A stretch of DNA of 64,000 nt from Streptomyces sp. NBC_01235 (GCF_035989285.1 NZ_CP108513.1:3844001-3908000), one strand, 5' to 3'; positions 7,928 through 17,370 are shown, counted from the stretch's first letter. The notes: generated from the letters alone by a model not told the origin. A program made the numbers and translations.

Positions 7928-8212
7928 CTAGCCGGCGGGCGACCCGTTCTGGGCGTCGGACGCGGACTGCCACGCCCGCATGCCCGCCAGGGACGCCTCC
8001 TTGGCCTGCCGCCACTTCATGGCCGCCTGCTGGGCGGGAGGCACGTCCATGTCGCGAATCATGCGGCGACTTGCCGTGAACACGGCGTAGGCGGCGATGG
8101 CCATGCCGGCGCACGCCACCACAGCACCGGCTGCAGTGAGCACGGCACCGGTCGTGACGAGCCGGGTATCGATCTCGATCATCCGCTGGGACTGGTGGGG
8201 GTGCTGGTTCAT
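7928..8212 (-). CDS. Small single-pass membrane protein, hypothetical
   Basis: A 94-residue protein starting MNQHPHQSQRMIEIDTRLV. One hydrophobic helix spans about residues 18-42 (GAVLTAAGAVVACAGMAIAA), followed by a basic stop-transfer segment SRRMIRDM and a soluble Trp/Ala-rich tail. The ATG at 8212 fits better than an in-frame ATG five codons upstream. No family is recognised. The 279 bp between the TetR stop and this gene hold only a weak open frame starting at GTG 7783. Confidence 0.6.
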   Translation of the reverse strand: MNQHPHQSQRMIEIDTRLVTTGAVLTAAGAVVACAGMAIAAYAVFTASRRMIRDMDVPPAQQAAMKWRQAKEASLAGMRAWQSASDAQNGSPAG

Positions 8213-8227
8213 GACTCCACCATCCAA

Positions 8228-8591
8228 CGGCGGGAACCGCCTCGCATCCCGGCCAACGGATCAGGACGCCATACCACCCAGGTGGTGGTACCTGTAGCCA
8301 TGACGTCAGGCGACGAGGCGATCGGGTCCGACGGTGATGTGCCGACGATCGGCATCATGCCGACCCCAGCAGGGGGCGACAGGACATCACCGACGGGCCG
8401 TGTCAGGACGGTCGCGCCGCCCTCGTGCCTGCGGGAGAAGGCGGCCGCATCGGTCCAACTCGGCTGTCTCGCGCGAGAATGGACGCAAGGGCTGAGGGCC
8501 GCCTCTCCCAGGCACGGGAACTCGCTCAGCTCCAGGCCACGCCGATCATCGATGCCGGGCGCGGCTGGTGGCTCCAGACCTCGGGCGGTCT
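8228..8591. other. Intergenic region without a convincing gene
   Basis: Between two minus-strand genes. Short open frames exist on both strands but none resembles a protein family or has a good ribosome site. The notable element is the palindrome at 8272-8290 upstream of the small membrane protein gene. Confidence 0.5.
8272..8290. promoter_or_regulatory. 7-bp inverted repeat, possible operator
   Basis: taccacc and ggtggta flank caggt. It lies about 60 bp upstream of the small membrane protein start. Function not known. Confidence 0.35.
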
Positions 8592-8918
8592 CTACGCTCG
8601 ACCTCGACCCTGGCTGTCGGCGACGGCGATCGCGACACCAAGTGCTTCGGCGATGTTGCCGGCTGCCGTCATGACGCGGGCGGTGCCCACAATGGGGGCG
8701 ATGGCGACCAGGACATCCTGCAGTTGTTCGGCGGACAGGCCGGCCTGACCGGCGGGGCCGATGTTGGCGGCGTAGGAGATCGGCGGAGCGTCCGAAGCGG
8801 CGAGGGCCGCGATGCGGGTGAGCATGAACATGTCCGGAGCCAGCCCGCACCGCTCGATCGAATCGACCGTCATCGCGGCGAGGGTGTCCAGTACCGGGGT
8901 TTCAGATGCTGTGGCCAT
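8592..8918 (-). CDS. Carboxymuconolactone decarboxylase / AhpD-like protein
   Basis: A 108-residue helical protein starting MATASETPVLDTLAAMTVD. The pattern SIERCGLAPDMFMLTRIAALAASDAPPISY and the C-terminal LQDVLVAIAPIVGTARVMTAAGNIAEAL is that of CMD-family proteins common in Streptomyces. The AhpD catalytic Cys-x2-Cys pair is absent, with only one cysteine (in ERCGL), so peroxidase activity is unlikely. It may be a lyase-fold or structural protein. The start is set by homology and a gagag-type site upstream. Confidence 0.75.
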   Translation of the reverse strand: MATASETPVLDTLAAMTVDSIERCGLAPDMFMLTRIAALAASDAPPISYAANIGPAGQAGLSAEQLQDVLVAIAPIVGTARVMTAAGNIAEALGVAIAVADSQGRGRA

Positions 8919-9557
8919 GGTGAGAGTCTCCTGTTGGTGTCGTGACGAGGATCGACCGGCGGAAGAAAGCAAGGGCTCCGCATCTCGGTGCAGCGCCCGC
9001 TGCTCGACCGTATGTCGGTTTCCCGCGGACTGCCTGTCGAGGGGATCCTCGCGGGCGGGAGCCTCGTGAGCGGCAACGGGACGGAATCTGCGGGCCCGCG
9101 GGGGCGGCCGACACCACCTGCTCGGAGCATCCGGCCTGACGCTCGGGCGTCAGCGCGACCCGGTCCGTACGGGCGAGACGCGGCCGGCGCCGACCGGAGT
9201 GGTAGCGCCGGCCCGCAGGCGCCACGAAGGCTCTGCAGCGATGGAATCCCCGCCGTGTCGGCGTGTCGATCGATTCGGGCGGGGGATCACCGCTGTGCAT
9301 CGTGCCGCGGCGGCGGTGGTGATCATGCGGCGTACACCGCCGGATGGTGCAATGGACATGGTGGCGGGCGTGCTCTTGCGTGGAACGCACCGCGACGAGT
9401 CCGGCCCCGTCGCAGCCGTACCCGGTCGCGGCCGTCGGCGGACCGTACCCGTGCCAAGGTGCTTCCCGTGGGGCAGCGAACGAGGCGGACGGATCGCCAG
9501 TGGACGGGGTGCCACGCCCAGTCGCGTCGGCCGTACCCCGACCCGGCAGGAGGCTCC
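8919..9557. other. Long upstream region without a convincing gene
   Basis: This 639-bp stretch separates the divergent CMD and lipid-kinase genes. Open frames run through it on several strands, including an in-frame extension of the kinase back to 8988, but their composition is arginine/proline-rich without recognisable domains. It may hold long promoters or decayed sequence. Confidence 0.45.
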
Positions 9558-10868
9558 ATGCACAGGGACTCCGGGGCGCGCGGTCGCCTCGTACAGCGTT
9601 GGTCCGCACGGCTTGCCCTCGTGGCCGGGCTCGCTGCCGTGGTGGTCCTGCTCGCGTTCGCCGGAATCAGGAGCATCGCGCTCCTGGGTACCGGGCTGGC
9701 CGGGCTGGCCATAACAGGAGCGAGCCTGTGGTGGGCACTGACCCTGCGTGGAATCGGCAGACTGCTCGCCTTCGTCCTGGCCGCCGTCGCCCCGCTTGCG
9801 GTGTTGGCGCTCTACGCATGGGCGGAGCTGCTGTGGGTCGTGCTCGTCTCCCTTGCCCTGTGGGCTCTCGGGGTTTCCGTCGGCGGAGCGGCACTCAGCA
9901 GGGACAGCGAGCCGGCCGGCCCCCAGGAGACGCGGACTGCTCCTCCCAAGCGCCCCTTCCTCATCATGAATCCACGATCAGGCGGTGGAAAGGTGGAGAA
10001 GTTCCACCTCAAGGAGAAGGCCGAGGCGCTCGACGCCGACGTCCTCCTGCTGGACACCGCTCATCAGCAGGACGTGGTCGCGCTCGCCGACAAGGCGGTC
10101 GAAGACGGCGCCGACCTTCTCGGAGTCGCAGGCGGTGACGGCACACAAGCCCTGGTCGCCGGAGTCGCCGCCAGGCACGGCATTCCCTTCATGGTGATCT
10201 CGGCCGGAACCCGCAACCACTTCGCCCTCGACCTCGGCCTGGACCGGGACGACCCGTCGACCTGCCTGGACGCGCTCACAGACGGCGTCGAACTCTGCGT
10301 CGACCTCGGTTTCATCGGTGAGCGAGCCTTTGTCAACAACGCGTCCTTCGGCACCTACGCAGCCGTGGTGCAAAGTCCCGCCTACCGCGACGACAAGGTC
10401 CGCACCATCCTCCAGACGCTTCCCGACCTGCTGACCCACCGGCGCGGTGCCCGGCTGGCCGTCCGCACCGCGGACATGGCCATCGACGGACCCCAGGCCG
10501 TGCTCGTCAGCAACAACCCCTACCGGATGGGCGACCCCGCCGGCCTCGGACGCCGCGAGGTCCTGGACTCAGGTGCCCTCGGCGTCCTGGGCGTCAACGT
10601 CGACAACGCCGCGCAGGCAGCCGAGTTGCTCGCGGGGAGGCACGCGCCCGGCCTCACCAGCCTGACCGCCCAGGAGGTCGTCATCGACGCGGACGAGCCC
10701 GAGATCGAGGCCGGGGTCGACGGCGAGGCACTGACCCTGCCGACGCCCGTACGATGCACGATCCACCCCCGGGCCCTGCGCGTACGGGTACCACGCCACC
10801 GCCCTGGCGTGCCCCGGACGAGGGCCCCCATGGACTGGCGGCGGCTACGGAAGCTGGCCCTGAGCTGA
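9558..10868 (+). CDS. Membrane-anchored diacylglycerol-kinase-family lipid kinase
   Basis: A 436-residue protein. The first 115 residues form about four membrane helices (LALVAGLAAVVVLLAF; ALLGTGLAGLAITGASLWW; LLAFVLAAVAPLAVLALYAW; LWVVLVSLALWALGVSVGG). The cytosolic DAGK catalytic domain begins near residue 130 with NPRSGGGK (138) and carries GGDGT (192), the ATP-binding motif, and later AGTRNHFA. It likely phosphorylates diacylglycerol or a related lipid at the membrane. Start ATG 9558 has aggagg six bases ahead; the upstream in-frame extension to 8988 is non-coding in composition. Confidence 0.88.
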   Translation: MHRDSGARGRLVQRWSARLALVAGLAAVVVLLAFAGIRSIALLGTGLAGLAITGASLWWALTLRGIGRLLAFVLAAVAPLAVLALYAWAELLWVVLVSLALWALGVSVGGAALSRDSEPAGPQETRTAPPKRPFLIMNPRSGGGKVEKFHLKEKAEALDADVLLLDTAHQQDVVALADKAVEDGADLLGVAGGDGTQALVAGVAARHGIPFMVISAGTRNHFALDLGLDRDDPSTCLDALTDGVELCVDLGFIGERAFVNNASFGTYAAVVQSPAYRDDKVRTILQTLPDLLTHRRGARLAVRTADMAIDGPQAVLVSNNPYRMGDPAGLGRREVLDSGALGVLGVNVDNAAQAAELLAGRHAPGLTSLTAQEVVIDADEPEIEAGVDGEALTLPTPVRCTIHPRALRVRVPRHRPGVPRTRAPMDWRRLRKLALS

Positions 10869-11634
10869 GAGGCCACCGCGGCGAGGTTGTCCTCGGCGAG
10901 GGCGTGCACGGGCAGACTGTCCGGTGCGGTCGTCGTGCTGATCTCCTTCGAGGCTTCGACACTTCGAAGATCAGCCGGTGGCCCGTTCAACTGTGCGGGA
11001 ACCATCCCGATGCCGGAGCAAACCCCCGGATCAGGTCGAACCCGTACACCACTTCCCTGGACGCAACCGGCGAACTCGCCCTCAGCGGATTCCTCTTCCA
11101 ACGCGCGCAGGCTCGCCGCCGGGGGGCTGGGGTGGAGCCTCTGGCAGCATTTTCACAGGCCAGCGCGTTTACACAGAGTGCGAGCTGCAGGACCGGAATC
11201 AGACCGCATCCAGCTTGGCCGCTTCGACGGGGTGCTGCTGGATCCCAGGCGTGTGCGTCGGGGTTCTCCTTGAGTCGGCGGGCGCAGACGGCCCACTCGA
11301 CGCGCTCGCTGCCCGCGTCGCTCAACACGGACGTCCGCGACCAGCCGCGTGCAGCTCGCCGCCCCGGCACCGTGCGCACCGCACACCTTCTTGGCGTTGG
11401 CATGAGGAGCGGCAGAGACGACGCGGGACACCAGGGCCCCCTCTCCTCGGCATACGTGCGGTCGAACCACTCGATGAACTGGTGCACAGTACCGATCTTG
11501 GCCACCCGGTCATGCGGGGCTTTCTGGTCATGGCCGGTCAGGCACCAGCCGAGGGTGACCGGCGCCCCACAGCCGCAGCCTCAGCCACAGGTCCGGGCCG
11601 CACTCGCCGACGCCCCGGCCCTCATGGCCGGCCG
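10869..11634. other. Decayed region with an unrecognised minus-strand frame
   Basis: No intact gene is recognised in these 766 bp. A minus-strand frame (11505 to 10987) starts with the protein-like VAKIGTVHQFIEWFDRTYAEE and later has SERVEWAVCARRLKENPDAHAW. It then degenerates into arginine/proline-rich sequence, so it may be the relic of a real gene. No family could be assigned. Confidence 0.35.
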
Positions 11635-12090
11635 TCAGCCGTTCGCCGCGGCCTTCTTGATCGCTTCGCGGATCCGGGAGTAAGTACCGCAGCGGCAGAC
11701 GTTCTCGATGTCGTCGATGTCGGCGTCCGTCGGTTGGGGCGTCTTCTTCAGCAGGGCCGCCGCGGCCATGATCTGGCCCGGCTGGCAGAAGCCGCACTGC
11801 GCGACATCGCGGTCGAGCCATGCCTGCTGCACGGGGTGCAGCTTGTCGCCGTCGGCCAGGCCTTCGATCGTGGTGACCTCGCGGTCCGCACAGTCCGCGA
11901 CCCGTACGACACAGGGCTGGATCTCCTCGCCGTCGAGGTGGCTCGTGCAGGCACGGCAGACGCCCACGCCGCAGCCGTACTTGGGTCCCGTGACGTTCAG
12001 CATGTCCCGCAGGACCCACAGCACTGGCATGTCGGACGGGGCCTCGACAGTGACCGGCTTCCCGTTGAGGACGAAGGAGTAGGAGGGCAT
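11635..12090 (-). CDS. Molybdenum hydroxylase small subunit, two [2Fe-2S] clusters
   Basis: A 151-residue electron-transfer subunit of the isoquinoline 1-oxidoreductase / aldehyde oxidase (xanthine oxidase) family. The plant-ferredoxin-type cluster site is GPKYGCGVGVCRACTSHLDG plus a later Cys (IQPCVV). The second cluster uses QCGFCQPGQI and ENVCRCGTYSRI. It passes electrons from the molybdenum site to an external acceptor. Start ATG 12090 follows an aggag-type site. It begins 22 bp after the large subunit stop, so the two are co-transcribed. No medium or FAD subunit is nearby, as in isoquinoline-oxidoreductase-type two-subunit enzymes. Confidence 0.93.
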   Translation of the reverse strand: MPSYSFVLNGKPVTVEAPSDMPVLWVLRDMLNVTGPKYGCGVGVCRACTSHLDGEEIQPCVVRVADCADREVTTIEGLADGDKLHPVQQAWLDRDVAQCGFCQPGQIMAAAALLKKTPQPTDADIDDIENVCRCGTYSRIREAIKKAAANG

Positions 12091-12112
12091 CAGCACCTTC
12101 TCGGAGGTCGGG

Positions 12113-14251
12113 TCAGAAGTTGAGAGGGAAGCGGCGGGGCTTGGAACCGGTCGCCCGGGCATAGGCGTTGGCGACGGCGCCGGCCGCGGCCGGGACGCCG
12201 AGTTCGCCCGCCCCGCCCGGTTCCCGCCGGGAGGGCATGATGTGTGCCTCGAAGCGCAACGGGGCGTGCCGCTGGCGGGCGTAGTGGAAGTCGGCGTAGC
12301 TGCTCTCGCGGACGGCGCCCCGGTCGATGTGCAGACCGGCCTGGAGGACGGTGGAGATGCCGTCGATCGCGGTGCCCATGAGCTGGGCCTCAAGGCCGCG
12401 CGGGTTGACGGCCGTTCCGACGTCGGCCGCCATCACCACCTTGGTCACCCGGGGGTTCTTCGGGTCGGTGGCGTCGATTTCGACCAGGCAGGCCACGCAG
12501 GAGTCGTACTCCTCGTGGACGGCGACGCCCTGTGCCTGGCCCGCCGGCAGGGTCCGGCCCCAGTCACCGGCGTCCGCGACCTTGTCGAGCACGGCTTTGA
12601 CGGCCTTGTTCCTGAGTGTGGTGCGCCGGAAGGCGATCGGGTCCTTTCCCAGGCTCCTCGCGACCTCGTCGACGACGATCTCCTCCGCGGTCCGCATCGT
12701 CCCGGAGTCCACCGACCGCCAGGCGCCGAGGGGCATCGCCAGTTCGACCGATCCCGAGTCCCCGGACACACGGCCGAAGTTGTACAGGCCGCTGTCGCTG
12801 GGCAGCGGGCCGGAAGCAGGTGCGACGGCCGGCGTCACCCCGTCCCGAGCGGACCCCTGAGCGGAAAGGCCCTTCCCCTCGTACGACTCGCTCACCGAGG
12901 CCATCACGTGGGTGAACGCCACCACCCTGCCCCGTGCGTGGCTGGCCCGGATCCGGTGGTGGCTGGCCGGGCGCATCCGGCCGTGCCGGATGTCGTCGGC
13001 GCGGCTCCACATCAGCTTGACCGGCCGGCGTGCCGCCTTCGAGATGAGGGCCGCCTCGATCGCGGCGTCGTAGTTCAGCCGCCGGCCGAAGGAGCCGCCG
13101 CCTCGTATGACGTGAACCTTCACCTTCGAACTGGGCAGCCCGACCGCCGAGGCGATGCTCTCCCGCGCGTCCATCGGCGTCTGGGAGGAGAACCAGATCT
13201 CGGCGTGGCCCGCACGAACGTCCGCCACCGCTGTCAGCACCTCCATGGGGGCGTGACTGACGAAGGCGAACTCGAACTCGCCCTCCGTCTGCGCCGATCC
13301 GCTCGGCGGGTTGCCGAGTCGTGGGACGGCGGCCCGCAGCCGCGAGCGGATCGCGGCATCGGAGAGCGACGCGAGCGGACCCGGTGCCCAGGTGATCCGC
13401 AGGGCGTCCCTCGCCTTGAAAGCGTGGTGGAAAGACTCCGCGACCACGGCGACCCCACCGGCGACCTTGACGACGGCGTGGACGCCCGGCATCGCGCGTG
13501 CGACCCGGGAGTCGACCGAGACGAGCTTCCCGCCGAGCGTCGGCGGCCGGGCCACCACGGTCGGCTTCGCTCCGGCCACCGCCAGGTCCCCGGCGTACTT
13601 GGCCTTGCCGGTGACGATGTCCCGGGCGTCGATCCGGGTCGTCGGTCGCCCGATCACCCGGTGCCGGGACGCGGGCTTGGGTTTGCTCGACACGGCCGGC
13701 CGGGTGATCCGGGCGGCGCTCGCGGTCAGCGAACCGAAGGTGGCCGAACGCCCGTCCGGTGCGATCACCTTCGTGTTCCGGGTGTGCAGGGACCGCGCGG
13801 GAAGGTTCCAGCGCCTGGCCGCCGCGGTCACCAGCTTGGCACGCGCCAAGGCGGCCAGCTCACGGGCCGGACCGTACAGCGACCTCACCGAGCTCGAACC
13901 GCCCGTGAACTGGTTGCCCTTGGCCCGGGCGTCGGCGAGCGGGATGTCGACGTCGGCGAGCCGGACATCCAGCTCCTCGGCGATCATCATGGCGACCGCG
14001 GTGGTGACGCCCTGGCCGACCTCGACGCGCGGCAGTCGTACGACGACCTTGTTGGCTTCGGTGACTTCGAGGACCAGCATCTCCTCGTCGGCGCCGGTCA
14101 CCAGCACGTCGGACGGCCGGCGCGTCGTGGCCGCGGTGGGCTCGGCGCCTTCCGCCGGCGCCGCGTCACAGCCGAGCGGCGCGGCGACGGTCAGCGTGGA
14201 TGCCGCGAGCGAGTAGACCACGAACTTCCTACGGGACCACTGACGGGCCAA
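12113..14251 (-). CDS. Molybdenum hydroxylase large subunit (IorB-like), Tat-exported
   Basis: A 712-residue molybdopterin-binding subunit of the isoquinoline 1-oxidoreductase type. I prefer the TTG start at 14251 (LARQWSRRKFVVYSLAAS): it has ggagagg about eight bases upstream and puts the twin-arginine motif SRRKFV at the N-terminus. An ATG 18 codons further upstream is possible. A Cys after the hydrophobic stretch (APLGC) could be lipidated. Motifs include RGGGSFGRR (substrate/cofactor loop) and the C-terminal GGAGELGVPAAAGAVANA with the catalytic Glu. It oxidizes N-heterocycles or aldehydes outside the membrane; the small subunit, lacking a signal, would be co-exported with it. Confidence 0.92.
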   Translation of the reverse strand: MARQWSRRKFVVYSLAASTLTVAAPLGCDAAPAEGAEPTAATTRRPSDVLVTGADEEMLVLEVTEANKVVVRLPRVEVGQGVTTAVAMMIAEELDVRLADVDIPLADARAKGNQFTGGSSSVRSLYGPARELAALARAKLVTAAARRWNLPARSLHTRNTKVIAPDGRSATFGSLTASAARITRPAVSSKPKPASRHRVIGRPTTRIDARDIVTGKAKYAGDLAVAGAKPTVVARPPTLGGKLVSVDSRVARAMPGVHAVVKVAGGVAVVAESFHHAFKARDALRITWAPGPLASLSDAAIRSRLRAAVPRLGNPPSGSAQTEGEFEFAFVSHAPMEVLTAVADVRAGHAEIWFSSQTPMDARESIASAVGLPSSKVKVHVIRGGGSFGRRLNYDAAIEAALISKAARRPVKLMWSRADDIRHGRMRPASHHRIRASHARGRVVAFTHVMASVSESYEGKGLSAQGSARDGVTPAVAPASGPLPSDSGLYNFGRVSGDSGSVELAMPLGAWRSVDSGTMRTAEEIVVDEVARSLGKDPIAFRRTTLRNKAVKAVLDKVADAGDWGRTLPAGQAQGVAVHEEYDSCVACLVEIDATDPKNPRVTKVVMAADVGTAVNPRGLEAQLMGTAIDGISTVLQAGLHIDRGAVRESSYADFHYARQRHAPLRFEAHIMPSRREPGGAGELGVPAAAGAVANAYARATGSKPRRFPLNF

Positions 14252-15122
14252 TGGACGCTCCTCTCCCGGTATCCCGGTGGTTCGACTGGTAGGAGGGAGC
14301 AGCACTCTTCGGGGTTGCCTGCGGGAGCCGAGCTGCCTGGGTGTGTTCCGCCCAGTGGTCGCTGGAGCGTTCGCACGAGAGGCAGCTCCGGACAGGAGCT
14401 GGCGTAGCCGGTGACGGCGAGGGCGACGCCGGTGAGGGCGAGGCGTGTTCGGACAGCCGTGGCGGCGAGGTCGCAGCGGGCGACGCCATGCCGGCGAGGA
14501 CGAACGGGAGCCAGGTCAGGGCCGGGTAGCCGCCGGTGAAGAGCAGCGAGACGGGGCCGTCGGCCTGGCCGACGGTGGGGAATGCGCGGTCGCCGACCAC
14601 CGGCTTCAGCGCGTACAGCAGCTGCGGACCCACCAGGGCCCAACCCGCGGCGAGGATTGCCAGAGGCCTGGCGCCCAGCCGGTACAGCGGCAGCACGAGC
14701 AGGAAGAACAGTCCGTAGAAGGCGAGGATCGGCACGACCGGGGTGCCGGTCAAGGTCAGGACGGTGCCGAGGGCCATCAGGATCACGGCCCGGATGACGA
14801 CCTTGGCGACGGCCTGGCGGCCGGCCGACCCGGTCTTCGGTGTGCGGCGCCCGGTGATGAGGGCCACCGCGAAGCCGGCCAGGACGGCGAACAGGGCGGA
14901 GGAGCGGCCTTGCGCCAACTCCATCAGGAAGCCGCTGACACCGCCTCGGCTCGGGGCGGGGCCCACATGGACCGCGTACATGCCGAAGACGGCCAGGCCG
15001 CGGGCCAGGTCCAGTCCGACCAGCCGACCCACGCCGGGCGCACCGGTCGAGGGCTCACCGCGCTCGCGTGCAGGGGACGCTGCGTCGGCCGGGAGCAGCG
15101 GGGAGTCCGCGTGATGTGTCAT
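14229..15122 (-). pseudogene. DUF418/acyltransferase-3-like membrane protein, frameshifted and truncated
   Basis: Starts at ATG 15122 (MTHHADSPLLPADAAS) and has the family opening RLVGLDLARGLAVFGMYAVH with several membrane helices up to WLPFVLAGMA. Near 14484 the frame changes. The current frame becomes serine/proline-rich, while the minus-one frame carries the expected continuation ARCDLAATAVRTRLALTGVA. One missing C after atggcg would explain it. Even with the frame repaired, homology ends shortly after GYASSCPELPLVR, so the usual C-terminal part is lost. It overlaps the 5' end of the molybdoenzyme gene slightly. Confidence 0.8.
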
Positions 15123-15311
15123 GCCGCTCCGGCTGGAGACCGGGCCGATCATGGGTATCTGGCAGAAAGCCACGGTGTCCCTGCCGACTGGAGGGTGATA
15201 CCCCGCCGTGTGGCTGGAGCTGCCGCTCGTCGGGCCGCGGGGGCTCTGTGGGGCTTTAGGGTCGAGGCGGCATGGGTTGGACGGCATGGATGAAGCTGAG
15301 GCGGAGCGCGC

Positions 15312-15983
15312 GTGATCCGGGTAGTGGTGGTGGACGACGAGGCACTGGTCCGCTCGGGCTTCGAACTCATTCTGGGCGCCTCGCAGGACATCGAGGTCGT
15401 CGCGACGGCGAGCGGGGGCGACGCCGTGGAGACCGTCCGCCGGGAGCGGCCCGACGTGGTGCTGCTGGACATCCGGATGCCGGACGTCGACGGGCTCACC
15501 GTCCTGCGCGAGATGCGCACGATGCCGGACGCTCCGGTGGTGGCGATGCTGACCACGTTCGACGCCGACGAGTACATCCTGACCGCGCTGCACTGCGGCG
15601 CGGCCGGTTTCCTCCTCAAGGACACCGCGCCGGAGCAGCTCGCTCACCTGGTGCGCACCCTCGCCGCGGGCGGTGTGGTGCTGTCCCCCAAGGCGTCGCG
15701 GACCCTGCTGCACAGCCACCCGGGCACCCGGACGGCCGTCGACGAGGAGGCGGCCCGCGTCCGGCTGCTCACCGCCCGCGAGCGCGACGTCCTCGTCCTG
15801 GTGGCCGAGGGCCTGTCGAACGCCGACATCGGGGCGCGCATCCACCTGGGTGCCGGCACGGTCAAGGACCACGTCAGCGCGATCCTCACCAAGCTGCGGG
15901 TGACCAGCCGGGTGCAGGCCGCGCTGCTGGCGCAGCGGGCCGGACTGCTCGATGAGCGCCCGCAACCTGAAGCCAGACGATGA
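15312..15983 (+). CDS. NarL/LuxR-family response regulator
   Basis: A 223-residue regulator. The receiver domain has the acidic pair VVDDEA, phosphorylatable Asp in VVLLDIRMPDVDG (about residue 53) and conserved Lys in FLLKDTAPEQL. The C-terminal LuxR HTH reads LTARERDVLVLVAEGLSNADI. GTG 15312 is the start, and the stop overlaps the kinase gene start by four bases (ATGA), showing translational coupling. The frameshifted DUF418 gene diverges from it and may have been its target (inference). Confidence 0.95.
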   Translation: MIRVVVVDDEALVRSGFELILGASQDIEVVATASGGDAVETVRRERPDVVLLDIRMPDVDGLTVLREMRTMPDAPVVAMLTTFDADEYILTALHCGAAGFLLKDTAPEQLAHLVRTLAAGGVVLSPKASRTLLHSHPGTRTAVDEEAARVRLLTARERDVLVLVAEGLSNADIGARIHLGAGTVKDHVSAILTKLRVTSRVQAALLAQRAGLLDERPQPEARR

Positions 15984-17089
15984 ACCGCGCACGCGTCCAG
16001 TGGCAGCGGGTTCCTGCTCCGGTCGTCGACATCGTCCTGGCGACGGTGGCAGCCGTGGACGTATGGCTGAACATGTGGGACCACACGCGGCTTGGCGTCG
16101 CGCTGGCCGCGGTCGGCTGCGCCGCGTTGGTCTTCCGGCGCAGGTTCCCGCTCGGCGTCTTCCTGCTCACCCTGCCCATCGCGCTGATGCAGGATGTCGC
16201 CGTCGCTGTGCTCGTGGCGCTGTTCACCCTGGCCGAACGCTCCCGCAACCGCCGTCTCCTCGCCGTGTGCGTCGCCCTGTCCGCCCTCGCGAGCAGCACT
16301 CCCTGGCCCCTGGCCGAGGTCGACCGAACCATGACACTGGTCTTCTTCGTGTACGGCCTGGCGACCGCCGCGGCCCCCGTCCTCTTCGGCCAGCTTCTCC
16401 AGGCGCAACGGGACTTGGCGCGGCGGCTGGCCGAGATCGAGGAGGCCAGGGAGCACGAGCGGGCCCTGCACGCCCAGGCCGTGCTCGCCCGCGAACGCGC
16501 CCAACTGGCTCGCGAGATGCACGACGTGGTCTCCCACCAGGTCAGCCTGATCGCCGTACGGGCCGGGGCGTTGCAGGTCGCCACCAAGGACGCGGACGCC
16601 AAGGAGGCCGCCCGCACGATCCGTTCGCTGAGCGTCACCACGCTCGACGAACTGCGCACCATGGTCACGCTGCTGCGCGCCTCCGGCGGCCACGCCACCG
16701 AGCTGACGCCTCAGCCCACCCTGGCCGAACTGCACAAACTGGTGGAGTCGAGCGGCACTCACACCGAGTTGTCGGGTGCGCTTCCGCCCGCCGTGGGCAC
16801 ACCCGCGCAACGGGCCATCTATCGCACGGTCCAGGAGGCGTTGACCAACGTCCGCAAGCACGCCCCCGGCGCCACGGCCCGCGTCGAACTGTGGCAGGAC
16901 GGCGACAACGTCGGAGTCACCGTCACCAACACCGCGACCACGCGTCCCTCCCTGTCCCTGCCCGGTTCACAGCAGGGCTTGGTCGGTCTGCGGGAACGGG
17001 CCGACATCCTGCACGGCACCCTGGAGGCGGCCCCTACCGCGGAGGGCGGCTACCGGGTGCGGCTGCGGATTCCGCTCGGTGCGGACTGA
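15980..17089 (+). CDS. Two-component sensor histidine kinase (HisKA_3 type)
   Basis: A 369-residue membrane kinase. The N-terminal half has about four to five membrane helices (VDIVLATVAAVDVWLNM; LGVALAAVGCAALVF; LAVCVALSALASS; LVFFVYGLATAAAPVL) and no extracellular sensor domain. A coiled linker leads to the phosphoacceptor His in AREMHDVVSHQVSLIAVRAG. The ATPase domain shows EALTNVRKHAPG (N box) and GLVGLRERADILHGTL. Coupled to the upstream response regulator; together they form a typical Streptomyces NarL-type pair whose signal is unknown. Confidence 0.95.
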   Translation: MNRARVQWQRVPAPVVDIVLATVAAVDVWLNMWDHTRLGVALAAVGCAALVFRRRFPLGVFLLTLPIALMQDVAVAVLVALFTLAERSRNRRLLAVCVALSALASSTPWPLAEVDRTMTLVFFVYGLATAAAPVLFGQLLQAQRDLARRLAEIEEAREHERALHAQAVLARERAQLAREMHDVVSHQVSLIAVRAGALQVATKDADAKEAARTIRSLSVTTLDELRTMVTLLRASGGHATELTPQPTLAELHKLVESSGTHTELSGALPPAVGTPAQRAIYRTVQEALTNVRKHAPGATARVELWQDGDNVGVTVTNTATTRPSLSLPGSQQGLVGLRERADILHGTLEAAPTAEGGYRVRLRIPLGAD

Positions 17090-17235
17090 CCGACCAGGGT
17101 CTCCTGCCGTTCTGTCGGGTTGCGTCGGCTCGCGAGACCCGCTTGGGCTCCTCGCTCCGCCTCGGGGGCCTGCGGCAGACGTGTGCCCTCGACGTCCGGT
17201 CGGGCAGGGCGGCCAGGTGGCTTGAGGTCTGCCCT

Positions 17236-17370
17236 CGGACCAGAGGCTGACACGCTGGAACAGGCGAACACCGAGCTGTTGGTGCGGCTGGAGGAAAGGG
17301 ACGCGGAGCTGGAAGCTGCCCGGGCGGCCAACCGCGAGCCGACCCGGGCGCCGAACCAGAAGGGAGCCGC
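17236..17370 (+). pseudogene. Possible transposon-associated DUF6262 C-terminal fragment
   Basis: A coiled-coil segment reading LEQANTELLVRLEERDAELE followed by AARAANREPTRAPNQ. This resembles the C-terminal coil of DUF6262 proteins, which accompany paired tyrosine recombinases in actinobacterial transposons. The helix-turn-helix N-terminus is missing. The rest of the gap 17090-17607 shows no intact gene. The assignment rests on resemblance alone. Confidence 0.4.

Noticed and set aside
7783..8079. A plus-strand hypothetical protein (MPVVRITGPLHLKNTYLV...)
   Set aside because: Overlaps the better-supported minus-strand membrane protein and turns into Arg/Ala-rich sequence after about 50 codons.
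8988..9557. A 190-residue N-terminal extension of the lipid kinase
   Set aside because: The composition is random-like and Arg/Pro-rich, and a strong ribosome site precedes ATG 9558 where the membrane helices begin.
10987..11505. An intact minus-strand gene
   Set aside because: The beginning looks protein-like, but the second half is Arg/Pro-rich and no family could be named; reported only as a possible relic.
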